64,000 nt of DNA. Origin: Tardiphaga alba (GTDB lineage Bacteria; Pseudomonadota; Alphaproteobacteria; Rhizobiales; Xanthobacteraceae). Positions 45,498 to 54,475 of this stretch are shown piece by piece (the stretch's first letter is position 1; each line of letters opens with the position of its first letter). Under the pieces are notes generated by a model. That model was given only the letters and a program-made list of their open reading frames with translations, had not been told where the DNA came from and searched no databases. The DNA lies in contig NZ_CP036498.1 of assembly GCF_018279705.1 (NCBI RefSeq), positions 4,791,001-4,855,000 of the forward strand. The letters are read 5' to 3'. The translations under genes and the position numbers were made by a program.

Positions 45498-46422
45498 ATG
45501 AACGAACTCTCCCCGACAATGCAAAGGCCATGCATGACCGCGTCCGTGAGGAGATGCTCGACAGCTATGACGAGGAAATGGAGCTCGAACTGGACGAGGA
45601 CCGCCTCGACCAGATGGCTGACGAAGTCGCCGGCGAACCGCTGGCCTCATCGGTGGATCGCCGCACCTATTTCAAGGAATTATTCCGCCTGCAGGGCGAG
45701 TTGGTGAAGCTGCAGAGCTGGGTGCAGCATGAGAAGCTGAAGGTCGTGGTGATTTTCGAGGGCCGCGATAGCGCCGGCAAGGGCGGCGTCATCAAGCGCA
45801 TCACCCAGCGCCTCAATCCGCGTGTCTGCCGCGTCGCCGCGCTCCCCGCGCCGAACGAGCGCGAGCGCACCCAGTGGTACTTCCAGCGCTATGTCTCGCA
45901 TCTGCCGGCTGGCGGCGAAATGGTGCTGTTCGACCGCTCCTGGTACAACCGCGCCGGCGTCGAGCGCGTGATGGGCTTCTGCACCGAGAGCGAGGTGGAA
46001 GAGTTCTTCCGCACCGTGCCGGAATTCGAACGCATGCTGGTGCGCTCGGGCATCATCCTGATCAAATACTGGTTCTCGATCACCGACGAGGCGCAGCATC
46101 TCCGCTTCGCCATGCGCATCGCCGATCCGCTCAAGCAGTGGAAGCTGTCCCCATGGACGTGCAGTCGCGCGCCCGCTGGGAGCAGTACACCAAGGCCAAG
46201 GAAGCGATGCTCGAACACACCCACATCCCGGAAGCGCCGTGGCATGTGGTGCAGGCCGTGGACAAGAAGAAGGCCCGCCTGAACTGCATCTCGCATCTGC
46301 TCGAGCAGATTCCGTATCAGGACCTGCCCTACGAGGCCGTGAACCTGCCGGAGCGCGTGCGCAATCCCGACTACCACCGCGCGCCCGTGCCGGCGGAGAT
46401 GTATGTGCCGGAGAAGTATTGA
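45498..46422 (+). pseudogene. ppk2: Polyphosphate kinase 2 (PPK2 class I), two frameshifts
   Basis: A PPK2 enzyme that phosphorylates nucleoside diphosphates with polyphosphate. Walker A is FEGRDSAGKGG, Walker B is VLFDRSWYNRAGVERVMGF, and the lid is KQWKLSP. As written the gene is in three frames. Adding one C at CCCC 45511-45514 joins MNELSP to DNAKAMHDRVREEMLDSYDEE. Adding one C at CCCC 46149-46152 joins KQWKLSP to MDVQSRARWEQYTKAKEAM. With both, a single 308-aa frame results, normal for the class. The best intact segment is 45530-46150. Either a true pseudogene or sequencing errors; I favour errors. Confidence 0.85.
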
Positions 46423-46436
46423 TCAGACGCCGTCGC

Positions 46437-46524
46437 GTAGCCCGGGTGGAGCGCAGCGAAACCCGGGGACCGGCGATTTGTGAGACCCAGAATCCCGGAT
46501 TGCGCTTCGCTCCATCCGGGCTAC
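46437..46524. repeat. Palindromic repeat, GTAGCCCGG family, overlapping a stop codon
   Basis: An 88-bp inverted repeat from GTAGCCCGGGTGGAGCGCAG to GCTCCATCCGGGCTAC, closely similar to 45293-45383. Its right end (46521-46524, GTAG on the minus strand) supplies the stop codon of the MFS gene. It lies between the convergent PPK2 and MFS genes and could act as a bidirectional transcription barrier. Confidence 0.85.
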
Positions 46525-47908
46525 GGCTTCCCCGTTTTTTGCTGCGACGGAAGTAAAGCACACGCCGCACATCCCAGCGCTGAGGCCAACGCAGCAATCG
46601 CGAAGACCCCCGCAAATCCCGATGCGGTCTGCATAGGCTGCATCGCAGCGCCGAGCAACGCAACACCGATGGCGAATCCTCCCTGTCGCGCGATGACCGT
46701 GACAGCCGCGGCCATGCCGGACGCATTTGCGGGCAGGAGTTCGACGACCACGCCGGACAATTGCGGATGCACCAATGCGGCGCCCGCTCCGATCATCCCC
46801 ATGCCAGCAAGCGCTATGACCAGTCCCCACATCGCAGCATCCGCACTTGATGCGATGACGAGCAGGACGGCACCAAACGCCATGCATGACAGCGCACTAC
46901 CGAACAGGCGCCGCCAACCCAGATTTCGCACGACATAGGAGGCCACCGGCGGCAGCAGCAACATCGGCAAAGTAGTAGCCAGCAGGGCGACCCCCGCACC
47001 TTCATGAGTCCAGCCATAGGCCCGGACGAGAAACGGCGGAAGATAGACGAGAAGCGCCCAGTAACCGATGGAAACGGCGATCAGCAGCGTGATGGCCACA
47101 CCCATCGGTCGGCTCGTGAAGATCACGGGATCGAGCATGGGTGACGCCTCGCCGCGCTGCATTTTGACGAACAGGGCGAATAGCACTACGGCCGCGACGA
47201 GACCGACGGCCATCAGCAGTAACGAGTCACGCGCTAGCAAGAACGCCTCGATGATGCCGCCAAGCGCAGCGGTGAGAACGGCCAAGGCTGCCCACTGGAT
47301 CGGACGCCGCGCCGTTGCCTCCGCTTCGACGATCAACCTTGGAATCGCAACCGCGACCAATAGACAGACCGGCACATTGGCAAAGAAAATCCATCGCCAC
47401 CCAACGGTCGCGGAAATGGCTGCACCGAGCGTCGGACCGAGCGCCATGGCGATGCCGCCCACCACGCCGGTGATGCCGAAGGCCCGCGCACGTGCGGCAG
47501 GCGTTGGAAAGAGAGCTGCGATAGATGCGATGGCGCCGGTGACGACCAAGGCGGCACCGATCCCTGCACCGCGCGCGCGGTCCAGAGTTCGGGGCCATTA
47601 CGGGCGATGCCACAGACTAGCGATGCCAGCAGAAACACCATGTTGCCGGTCAGCAGCATCCTGCGACGTCCAAATCTGTCGGCAAGCGAGCCAGCCGCAA
47701 GCAGCGCAGCCGTAAAGGCGAGGCTGTAACTGTCGATGACCCAAGTGAGGCCCGCTATTCCCATGTGTAGATCGTTTCCGATCGACGGCAAGGCGATGAT
47801 GATGGCGGTGACATCGAACTGGGTGAGAAAAGCACCGACGCCGAGTGTCGCGGCGATCGTGCGGGTGCGGCTATTCGAGGCGAGGTCGTGACGAAGGATC
47901 TGCTTCAT
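46521..47908 (-). pseudogene. MFS drug exporter (DHA2/EmrB-like), frameshifted
   Basis: A major-facilitator efflux protein. The N-terminal part has LTQFDVTAIIIALPSIG, LTWVIDSYSLAFTAALLAAGSLADRFGRRRMLLTG and the start of motif C (ARAVQG). The rest continues in another frame (VVTGAIASIAALFPTPAARARAFGITGVVGGIAMALGPTLG). The break is at CCC 47562-47564 on the plus strand; one more C gives ARAVQGIGAALVVTGA and a 462-aa protein. Downstream helices and GWRWIFFANVPV follow normally. It is divergent from a LysR gene that probably regulates it. Confidence 0.83.
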
Positions 47909-47963
47909 GGCCGGAATAGAGTTGCGGCGCGACAAATCAGCAAATGAAGATTGCGCCGAGCCT

Positions 47964-47980
47964 CATGAATTGATTTCATG
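47964..47980. promoter_or_regulatory. LysR-type operator (T-N11-A) in the MFS/LysR intergenic region
   Basis: CATGAATTGATTTCATG is a perfect 6-bp inverted repeat around a 5-bp centre and contains the LysR-box signature T-N11-A. It lies 5 bp upstream of the LysR start codon and 55 bp from the divergent MFS start, where a LysR-type protein could repress itself and activate the exporter. Confidence 0.65.
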
Positions 47981-47985
47981 CAGGG

Positions 47986-48879
47986 ATGCCATCACAGCCC
48001 CATCGCCTGCCGCCATTCGCCGCGCTGGTTGCCTTCGATGCCGTGCTCCGCCACGGCAGCATGACGCTGGCTGCAGCCGAGCTTGGCCTCACCCAAAGTG
48101 CGATCAGCCATCGCTTGCGTGATCTCGAACGCTATTTCGGTCTCACACTGTTCGAACGTTTGAATCCGGGATTGCGTGTCACCGATGCCGGACACCGGCT
48201 GTCGCACGAACTGACGCCACTGCTCGGCACACTGTCGGGGCTGCGGCGCCATGTGCGCGGCCGCCCGCAAGTCAGGCCGTTTCGCATCGGCACCGGATCG
48301 GCCTTGCTCAACTGGTGGCTCTCGCCACGGCTACCGGCTTTGGCTGCGGCCTTTCCGGACCTGGCGATCGAGGTGATGACCTGGGATCCGGCAGCACCGC
48401 GTGGCGATGTAGATCTCGGTCTTGTCTGGATTCCGCGCGAAGCCTCCACCGAGGGGCCATGCGAAGTACGATTTCCGGATGAGTTCGTATTTCCGATCGT
48501 CTCGCCCAAACTGCTCAAGTGTCATGGCCCGCATGACGAATGGTCTGCTCTGCCACTGCTCGCGAAAGGTCATCGTGGCGAAGACATGGGCCCTGAATGG
48601 TCATGGACGACATGGCTCGGCCCCAACAGCACGCGGCCGGAAGCGATGCGCTTTCGCGACATCAGCGGCACGCTGCAGGCTGCTGTCGATGGCAATGGCG
48701 TCGCGCTCGGTCGGTCATTGCTGGTGGCCGATGCGCTGCGACGCCGACGGCTCAAGCGACTGGGGCGAAGGAGCGAGGCACGCCTCTGCTCGAAAGTGCA
48801 GATCGCGAGGTGGCGCGACCCGACTGATCATGATGCCGCGCGGATGGCGGCTTGGTTAGTTGCAAATGCGGCTTCGTAG
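47986..48879 (+). CDS. LysR-family transcriptional regulator
   Basis: A 297-aa regulator. The N-terminal winged helix (about 10-70) has PPFAALVAFDAVLRHGSMTLAAAELGLTQSAISHRLRDLERYFGLTLFER, close to the GcvA-type group. A periplasmic-binding-like effector domain follows. It is divergent from an MFS exporter gene. Its stop codon (TAG at 48877-48879) lies within the start of a palindromic repeat. The effector is unknown. Confidence 0.88.
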   Translation: MPSQPHRLPPFAALVAFDAVLRHGSMTLAAAELGLTQSAISHRLRDLERYFGLTLFERLNPGLRVTDAGHRLSHELTPLLGTLSGLRRHVRGRPQVRPFRIGTGSALLNWWLSPRLPALAAAFPDLAIEVMTWDPAAPRGDVDLGLVWIPREASTEGPCEVRFPDEFVFPIVSPKLLKCHGPHDEWSALPLLAKGHRGEDMGPEWSWTTWLGPNSTRPEAMRFRDISGTLQAAVDGNGVALGRSLLVADALRRRRLKRLGRRSEARLCSKVQIARWRDPTDHDAARMAAWLVANAAS

Positions 48880-48980
48880 GATGGGTAGAGCGGAGCGAAA
48901 CCCATCATTCCGTCGCTGCGGCAAGCTCCGCCGATGGGTTTCGCTCTGGCGCTGACGCGCCTTCGCTCTACCCATCCTAC
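48876..48980. repeat. Palindromic repeat, GTAGGATGGGTAGAGCG family
   Basis: A 105-bp inverted repeat: the left arm GTAGGATGGGTAGAGCGGAG and right arm CGCTCTACCCATCCTAC, with inner GAAACCCATC and GATGGGTTTCGC. It overlaps the LysR stop codon and ends 10 bp before the convergent phosphatase gene. It resembles the 45 kb copies in architecture but not in exact sequence. Confidence 0.85.
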
Positions 48981-48989
48981 GAACTACAA

Positions 48990-49808
48990 CTACCAAAAAT
49001 CCGGCACGGCCTGCGACAGGCGCCCACCAAGCCGCACTGGTGCGATCTTTGTTGCCAGGCCCGTTTTGTCATCCGTCTCCACTGCAACGCCCGACAGCGT
49101 TGCCGGGCCGAAGGCCGGCTCGAAGCGACCGCTTGGGATGCCGGTGACGAAGCGGCGCACCGGTTCTTCCTTCTGCATGCCGATCACGGAATCATAATCG
49201 CCGGTCATGCCGGCATCGGTCATGTAAGCGGTGCCGTTCGGCAGGATCTGGTGATCGGCCGTCGGGATATGCGTGTGGGTGCCGACCACGAGGCTGACGC
49301 GGCCGTCGCAGAAATGGCCCATGCCCTGCTTCTCGCTGGTGGCCTCGCAATGGAAATCGACGACGATGGCGTCGGCGGCGTCCACGAGCGGACAGGCCTC
49401 GATCTCCTTGTTGATGCCGGCGAAGGGATCGTTCAGCGGCTCCATGAAGATGCGGCCCATCGCGTTAATGACCAGTGCACGGGCGCCGTTCTTGGCATCG
49501 ACCAGAGCTGCGCCGCGGCCGGGCGTATGGCGCGGGAAATTCAGCGGGCGGATCAGGCGCGGCGCGCGCTCGATGAAGACCAGCGCTTCCTTCTGATTCC
49601 AGGCGTGATTGCCGAGCGTCACCGCGTCCGCACCGGCATCGATCAGATCATTGTAGATGGACTCGGTGATGCCGAAACCGCCGGCGGCATTCTCGCCATT
49701 GATCACGACGAGATCGAGCTTCCACTCCTTGATGAGGCCGGGAAGCTTGTCGAGGATCACCACGCGGCCGGTTTTGCCGACGACGTCGCCGATGAAGAGA
49801 ATACGCAA
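48990..49808 (-). CDS. YmdB-type metallophosphoesterase (TIGR00282 family)
   Basis: A 272-aa calcineurin-like phosphodiesterase. The metal ligands are visible in order: FIGDVVGKTGR, VINGENAAGGFG, LGNHAWNQKE, VVDFHCEATSEK, VGTHTHIPTAD. In Bacillus, YmdB hydrolyses cyclic nucleotides and influences biofilm and motility. Here it sits immediately before folate cyclo-ligase in transcription order terms (its start is 2 bp after that gene's stop), an arrangement common in Rhizobiales. Confidence 0.9.
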   Translation of the reverse strand: MRILFIGDVVGKTGRVVILDKLPGLIKEWKLDLVVINGENAAGGFGITESIYNDLIDAGADAVTLGNHAWNQKEALVFIERAPRLIRPLNFPRHTPGRGAALVDAKNGARALVINAMGRIFMEPLNDPFAGINKEIEACPLVDAADAIVVDFHCEATSEKQGMGHFCDGRVSLVVGTHTHIPTADHQILPNGTAYMTDAGMTGDYDSVIGMQKEEPVRRFVTGIPSGRFEPAFGPATLSGVAVETDDKTGLATKIAPVRLGGRLSQAVPDFW

Positions 49809-49809
49809 T

Positions 49810-50391
49810 CTATTTGCTCCGGAAGTCGATCACACGCGTCTCGGTTAGCACATAATCGAGCGCGACGTCGTGCGGTTGCATCGGAATGGCTTCGATCTCC
49901 TGGGTATCGAAGGCAAGGCCGATGGCGGTGAAAGGTTTGATGGCGCGCAGCTGCGCGAAGGTGCGGTCGTAATGGCCGGCACCATAGCCGATGCGGTGTC
50001 CGGCACGGTCGAAGGCAGCGAGCGGCACCAGCAGTATATCGGGCATCAGCTGCGGCGCTTCCCGCGGCGGTTCGAGGATGCCGAGCGAGCCGGCAATGAG
50101 TGCACTGTCTGGGCTCCAGACGCGGAACATCAGCGGCTCGTCGCGGGCGATGATGACCGGGAGCGCGAGGCGCGCGCCATGTGATGCGAGGGATTGCATC
50201 AGCGGGACCGGATCGATCTCGCTACGGATGGGGGAGTAGCCGGCGACGATGCTGCTGGGGGTGATGGGCAGCGGGAAAGCGTGATTGGCGAGCGCGCGTG
50301 CAGCGGCATCGCGCGTGGCCTCACCCAGCGCAGAGCGCCGCGCGAGGGCGGCGATGCGGAGTTCGGTTTTGGTGGGAGTGGGCAGGCTCAT
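49810..50391 (-). CDS. 5-formyltetrahydrofolate cyclo-ligase
   Basis: A 193-aa ATP-dependent enzyme that returns 5-formyl-THF to the folate pool. Family landmarks are VAGYSPIRSEIDPVPLM, LGILEPP and the ATP-binding LVPLAAFDRAGHRIGYGAGHYDRTF. In many proteobacteria it lies next to zapA with the 6S RNA between. Here a parDE pair is inserted in that interval. Confidence 0.93.
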   Translation of the reverse strand: MSLPTPTKTELRIAALARRSALGEATRDAAARALANHAFPLPITPSSIVAGYSPIRSEIDPVPLMQSLASHGARLALPVIIARDEPLMFRVWSPDSALIAGSLGILEPPREAPQLMPDILLVPLAAFDRAGHRIGYGAGHYDRTFAQLRAIKPFTAIGLAFDTQEIEAIPMQPHDVALDYVLTETRVIDFRSK

Positions 50392-50406
50392 CGGCCGACC
50401 CTAGCG

Positions 50407-50703
50407 CTATTCGTTTGGGAGGTCCAAATCCGCCAGATCACGGGCACCATCCACGATACGGACGATCTGCACACAATCCGCCGTGACGCGGTAGATGATC
50501 ACCCAACGTTCGACCACCAGCGCCCGCACGTCAGAGACAATTTCCGGATGGGCTGGGCCCGAATATGGAAATTCAGCGAGTTGCGCGAAGCGAGCTTCAA
50601 TCTTGTCGAGCCACGCATCCGCAGCCAAAACATTGTGCCTAGCAATGGAAATCCAGATCGTATCGAGATCGCCGCGCACATATCGCGAAGTGCGCAGCTG
50701 CAT
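50407..50703 (-). CDS. parE: ParE/RelE-superfamily toxin
   Basis: A 98-aa toxin with the ParE fold pattern: RYVRGDLDTIWISIARHNVLAADAWLDKIEARFAQLAEFPYSGP, then RALVVERWVIIYRVTADCVQIVRIVDGARDL. ParE toxins inhibit DNA gyrase. It starts 3 bp after the antitoxin stop. The start could be the ATG at 50703 (MQLRTSRYVRGD). Confidence 0.85.
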   Translation of the reverse strand: MQLRTSRYVRGDLDTIWISIARHNVLAADAWLDKIEARFAQLAEFPYSGPAHPEIVSDVRALVVERWVIIYRVTADCVQIVRIVDGARDLADLDLPNE

Positions 50704-50706
50704 GGC

Positions 50707-50976
50707 TCATCTTTTGGCTTCTTCGAGGCGCCTCAATTTTTCGAGGCGGGCGCGCCCGTCTGCCTTGATGGCCTCGAAATCGAGCGGCTCATCATCGAAC
50801 CCACTCTCGATGCCCTCGCGATAGGCTTGCCGTAGCCATTCAAGCCGCTCGTGCCGATCCTTCATCAGCCGCAACGCGTCGCGAAACAGCTCGTCCGAAC
50901 TCGCATAATGGCCGTCCGCGACCTGCGCCTCGACGAAGGTGCTGAACTCTTCGGGTAATGAGACTTTCATCGTCAT
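50707..50976 (-). CDS. parD: ParD-type antitoxin
   Basis: An 89-aa ribbon-helix-helix antitoxin: MKVSLPEEFSTFVEAQVADGHYASSDELFRDALRLMKDRHERLEWLRQAYREGIESG is the classical ParD (CopG-like) layout. An acidic linker (FDDEPLDFE) and a basic helix (RARLEKLRRLEEAKR) neutralise ParE. The ATG at 50976 (MTMKVS) or 50970 is chosen; the longer frame to 51066 would enter the RNA-like region upstream. Confidence 0.85.
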   Translation of the reverse strand: MTMKVSLPEEFSTFVEAQVADGHYASSDELFRDALRLMKDRHERLEWLRQAYREGIESGFDDEPLDFEAIKADGRARLEKLRRLEEAKR

Positions 50977-51044
50977 TTCTCGGTCCAGCTCAAAAAAGAA
51001 GAGTGCGAAGCCACGGTGGCCGTTGAAGCACGCGATCCCGGAGC

Positions 51045-51205
51045 ACCTACGAAAGTAGGTGGGCACCGTGTGTCCAGGTCCACGGACCTGGCCAGGGACA
51101 GTTCCCTAAAGGATCGATAAGGCCCCGGGGATATATGGCTCCTGACGCGCGACGCAGCCTCGCTGGAGCAATGTAGGGGTTATGGGTGGAATGCGCCAGT
51201 GGGAC
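51045..51205 (-). ncRNA. ssrS: 6S RNA candidate
   Basis: The position between zapA and the folate cyclo-ligase gene, on the same strand, is the conserved home of 6S RNA in many proteobacteria. The minus strand has two clear hairpins near its 3' side: CCAGGTCCGTGGACCTGG (51074-51091) and CACCTACTTTCGTAGGTG (51045-51062). A third possible one is GGGA-ACTG-TCCC. I could not confirm the long rod structure with a central bubble by eye, so ends are approximate and the call rests on synteny. Confidence 0.5.
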
Positions 51206-51207
51206 TG

Positions 51208-51314
51208 CGTCGTCCTCGCGCAGGCGGGGACCCATACACACAGGCGGGATGGGAAAAACGCTGGCGTTTAAACTACCTTGTCTGAGGTTATGGGTCCCCG
51301 CCTACGCGGGGACG
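51208..51314. repeat. Inverted repeat with GGGTCCCCGCCT arms
   Basis: CGTCCTCGCGCAGGCGGGGA followed by CCCATA (to 51236), and TATGGGTCCCCGCCTACGCG followed by GGGACG (51289-51314), are near-perfect inverted arms separated by about 50 bp. Such elements are widespread in Bradyrhizobium relatives. It lies between zapA and the RNA candidate. Confidence 0.8.
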
Positions 51315-51320
51315 CCGGGA

Positions 51321-51704
51321 TCAACCGATCGCGACGCCGCCGCCGATGGTGCGGTTGAGGACCTGGGTCGTCTTCTCGATCCGCTCGGCGGCCGCGTTGA
51401 GCGCGGCGGCGACGGCAGTCTGGGTGGCGCGGGCGCGGTCGGCAGCGACGACGCGGACATCGCGCAGGGCCATCAGTTCTTCCTGCAGCGCGCGGATCTG
51501 CTGGTTGGCATCGACCAATTCGTCGGCCACCATCAGCGCCGCCATCACCGTGAGGCGGGCATCGCCGATCTCGCCGAATTTCCCGCGCAGACCGGTCACG
51601 CGCGTTTCAAGGCTTTCCGCGAGCCGCAGCAGGCGGGTCTCCTGCCCTTCCTCGCAGGCCATGCGATATTGCCGGCCATTGATGGTGACGTTGACGTGGG
51701 TCAT
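51321..51704 (-). CDS. zapA: Cell division protein ZapA
   Basis: A 127-aa FtsZ-ring associated protein. The N-terminal globular part reads MTHVNVTINGRQYRMACEEGQETRLLRLAESLETRV, followed by a long amphipathic coiled coil (VADELVDANQQIRALQEELMALRD) and an Ala-rich helix. ZapA cross-links FtsZ filaments. The start at 51704 matches the family. It starts 7 bp after the DUF4164 gene ends. Confidence 0.93.
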   Translation of the reverse strand: MTHVNVTINGRQYRMACEEGQETRLLRLAESLETRVTGLRGKFGEIGDARLTVMAALMVADELVDANQQIRALQEELMALRDVRVVAADRARATQTAVAAALNAAAERIEKTTQVLNRTIGGGVAIG

Positions 51705-51711
51705 GTCATGC

Positions 51712-52038
51712 TCACTCACGGCCCTGCTCCGCCAGAACCGTACGGATGGTGCCGATGGCGGTGTCGAGCCTGTCGGCAATGTCGCGATTGGTGCGTTCGA
51801 GTTTGCGGGTCTTCACCAGCGAGCCGTCGAGCTCGTCGGCGAGCCGGGAACGGTCGGCGCCCAGCGCCTGGATCCGCGCTGCCAGCTCGTCCTCGTCGCG
51901 ATCGGCCTCGCGGCGGCGTTCCACCGCGCTTTCGAGCGCGTCCAGTGCCGCCATCAGCCGGCGGGTCGCCGACTCGATCTCCTGCGTCCCGCCATTGGCG
52001 GGATCGGCGGCAGACAGATGGGCGGGACGTTCGATCAT
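51712..52038 (-). CDS. DUF4164 coiled-coil protein
   Basis: A 108-aa protein almost entirely predicted coiled coil (about residues 18-100: ESATRRLMAALDALESAVERRREADRDEDELAARIQAL and onward). It belongs to DUF4164, which in Rhizobiales is regularly found immediately upstream of zapA. This suggests a division-related function, possibly as a ZapB-like partner, but that is inference from context. The start at 52038 gives the typical length. Confidence 0.8.
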   Translation of the reverse strand: MIERPAHLSAADPANGGTQEIESATRRLMAALDALESAVERRREADRDEDELAARIQALGADRSRLADELDGSLVKTRKLERTNRDIADRLDTAIGTIRTVLAEQGRE

Positions 52039-52354
52039 ACCGGGCGACGCGAGACCTGATTGAGATGGCGCAACGACAAAAAGCACGTCGCAGCAAATGT
52101 TTAAGGCTCGAAATTTAGGCGGGGGCGGCGCCGGACGCAACGCCGCACAAAAGCTATGCACCGCAAAGCGGTCAAAAACCGGGGTTATCCTGCGGACAAA
52201 GCTGGACTTCCGGGGATGGCCGGGGATGGCTTGGACTCCCAGGAACCGAGGTGCTATCCACCCGTTCTCCAATGCGATGCCGCAGATGCTGCATGGCCGC
52301 ACGCCCAGCGGTTGCAGCCGGTTCACTCCTTCAACGCGATCCACTTCAAAAAAT
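52039..52354. other. Divergent promoter region between DUF4164 and tkt
   Basis: A stretch of about 316 bp without genes. It should hold promoters for both zapA-side and glycolytic transcripts. One loose sigma70-like candidate for tkt is TTGGAC with CTATCC 17 bp downstream (about 52231-52259). No tRNA, repeat or clear operator was seen. Confidence 0.35.
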
Positions 52355-54355
52355 ATGACGGAACATACGATGGCGCAGGTTGATCACTCGAAAATGGCCA
52401 ATGCAATTCGTGCCTTGGCCATGGATGGCGTGCAGAAGGCCAATTCCGGCCATCCCGGCCTGCCCATGGGCGCCGCCGATGTCGCCACCGTGCTGTTCAC
52501 CCAGTTCCTGAAATTCGACGCCGCCGATCCGAAGTGGCCGGACCGCGACCGCTTCATCCTCTCGGCCGGTCACGGCTCGATGCTGCTCTATGCCCTGCTC
52601 TACCTCACGGGCAACAAGGAGATGACGCTCGACCAGATCGAGAACTTCCGCCAGCTGCATTCCAAGACCCCGGGCCATCCGGAAAACTTCCACACCTCGG
52701 GCGTGGAAACCACCACAGGCCCGCTCGGCCAGGGCGTCGCCACCTCGGTGGGCTTCGCGCTCGCCGAGCGCATGCTGGCTGCCGAATATGGCGATCTCGT
52801 CGATCACTACACCTACGTGCTGTGCTCGGACGGCGACCTGATGGAAGGCATCAGCCACGAAGCCATGGCGCTGGCCGGCCATCTCAAGCTGTCGAAGCTG
52901 ATCTTCCTGTATGACGACAACGGCATCTCCATCGACGGTCCGCTGTCGCTGACCGACAGCGTCGATCAGGTCGCGCGCTTCAAGGCCCATGGCTGGAACG
53001 CCGTGCAGATCGACGGCCACGACCAGAATGCGATCGCTGCTGCGATCAAGGATGCGCAGAAGTCGGACCGCCCGTCGCTGATCGCCTGCAAGACGACCAT
53101 CGGTTTTGGCTCGCCGAAGCGCGCCGGCACCTCGAAGGCACATGGCGAACCGCTCGGCGCCGAAGAACTCGCCGCGACCAAGAAGGCGCTCGGCTGGGAT
53201 TACGGCCCGTTCGAAATTCCGGACGACATTCTCAATGCCTGGCGCGATGTGGGCAAGAAGGGCGCAACTGCGCATGCCGACTGGCAGAAGCGGTTTGACG
53301 CGCAGCCGGCCGACAAGCGCGACGAATTCACCCGCCGTGATCTTCACAAGCGTCCGGCGGCAATGGAAGGCGCTATTCGCGAGCTGAAGAAGAAGCTGGT
53401 CGCCGAACCGCAGACCGTCGCGACCCGGAAGGCCAGCGAACTCGCGCTCGAAGCGCTGGTGCAGGTGGTGCCGGAAATGGTGATCGGCTCCGCCGATCTC
53501 ACGCCGTCGAACAACACCCGCACCAAGCAGGCGATCGAAGTGAAGACCGGCGACTTCAAGGGCCGCTACGTTCACTACGGCATTCGCGAGATGGGCATGG
53601 CCGCCGCCATGAACGGCATCGCGCTGCATGGCGGCTTCATCCCGGCCGGCGCGACCTTCATGTGCTTCACCGACTATGCGCGCCCGGCGATGCGTATCTC
53701 GGCGCTGGCGCAGATCCCGGTCATCTACATCATGACCCACGACTCGATCGGTCTCGGCGAAGACGGCCCGACCCATCAGCCCGTGGAGCACCTCGCCGCC
53801 ATGCGCGCGATGCCGAACATGCGCGTGTTCCGCCCGGCCGACACGGTGGAGACCGCCGAGTGCTGGCAGCTCGCGATGGAGAAGACCAACGGTCCGACTA
53901 TGCTGGCCCTGTCGCGCCAGAACCTGACGCCAGTGCGCACCACGCATCACGACGACAATCTCTGCGCCAACGGCGGCTATGAGCTGGTCGCCGCCAATGG
54001 CAAGGCCGCCGTGTCGATCTTCGCCTCGGGTTCGGAAGTCGAGATCGCCGTCGCCGCGCAGAAGACGCTGGCCGAGAAGGGCATCGCGACCCGCGTGGTG
54101 TCCGTGCCGTCACTCGAACTGCTGCTGGAACAGCCGGAAGACAAGCAGAAGGCCATCATCGGCGATGCGCCGGTGAAGATCGCCGTCGAAGCCGCCGTGC
54201 GCTTCGGCTGGGACTCGGTGATCGGCCACGACGGTATCTTCATCGGCATGAAGGGCTTTGGCTCCAGCGCTCCGGCGAAGGAGCTCTACAAGCTGTTCGG
54301 CATCACGCCGGAAGCGGTCGTGGACGCTGCTACCCGCAAGCACAACGCGGCTTAA
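52355..54355 (+). CDS. tkt: Transketolase
   Basis: A 666-aa thiamine diphosphate enzyme of the pentose phosphate and Calvin pathways. ThDP-binding motifs are visible ([46 protein letters not shown]). The pyrimidine domain has [21 protein letters not shown] and [19 protein letters not shown]. Starts at 52355 (MTEHTMAQ) and 52370 are both plausible; the frame beginning at 52097 is too long. It leads the tkt-gap-pgk-fba group. Confidence 0.95.
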   Translation: MTEHTMAQVDHSKMANAIRALAMDGVQKANSGHPGLPMGAADVATVLFTQFLKFDAADPKWPDRDRFILSAGHGSMLLYALLYLTGNKEMTLDQIENFRQLHSKTPGHPENFHTSGVETTTGPLGQGVATSVGFALAERMLAAEYGDLVDHYTYVLCSDGDLMEGISHEAMALAGHLKLSKLIFLYDDNGISIDGPLSLTDSVDQVARFKAHGWNAVQIDGHDQNAIAAAIKDAQKSDRPSLIACKTTIGFGSPKRAGTSKAHGEPLGAEELAATKKALGWDYGPFEIPDDILNAWRDVGKKGATAHADWQKRFDAQPADKRDEFTRRDLHKRPAAMEGAIRELKKKLVAEPQTVATRKASELALEALVQVVPEMVIGSADLTPSNNTRTKQAIEVKTGDFKGRYVHYGIREMGMAAAMNGIALHGGFIPAGATFMCFTDYARPAMRISALAQIPVIYIMTHDSIGLGEDGPTHQPVEHLAAMRAMPNMRVFRPADTVETAECWQLAMEKTNGPTMLALSRQNLTPVRTTHHDDNLCANGGYELVAANGKAAVSIFASGSEVEIAVAAQKTLAEKGIATRVVSVPSLELLLEQPEDKQKAIIGDAPVKIAVEAAVRFGWDSVIGHDGIFIGMKGFGSSAPAKELYKLFGITPEAVVDAATRKHNAA

Positions 54356-54364
54356 CGCTACCGG

Positions 54365-54397
54365 GACATTGGTGATGTGACGCATTGCACCAATGTC
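54365..54397 (+). other. Intercistronic hairpin between tkt and gap
   Basis: A perfect 10-bp stem, GACATTGGTG and CACCAATGTC, with a 13-nt loop begins 10 bp after the tkt stop. No T tract follows, so it is more likely an mRNA processing or stabilising hairpin than a terminator. Confidence 0.5.
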
Positions 54398-54475
54398 TCA
54401 TTCGGGGCATGAAACGCCCATAAAGGCCACTATATAGAGCCCTCAAACTCAGCAGGGCCAAAAAGGAGAGAGTGA

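Noticed and set aside
52346..53950. A 534-codon minus-strand frame inside transketolase
   Set aside because: Long antisense frames are common in high-GC genes. Transketolase motifs are complete on the plus strand.
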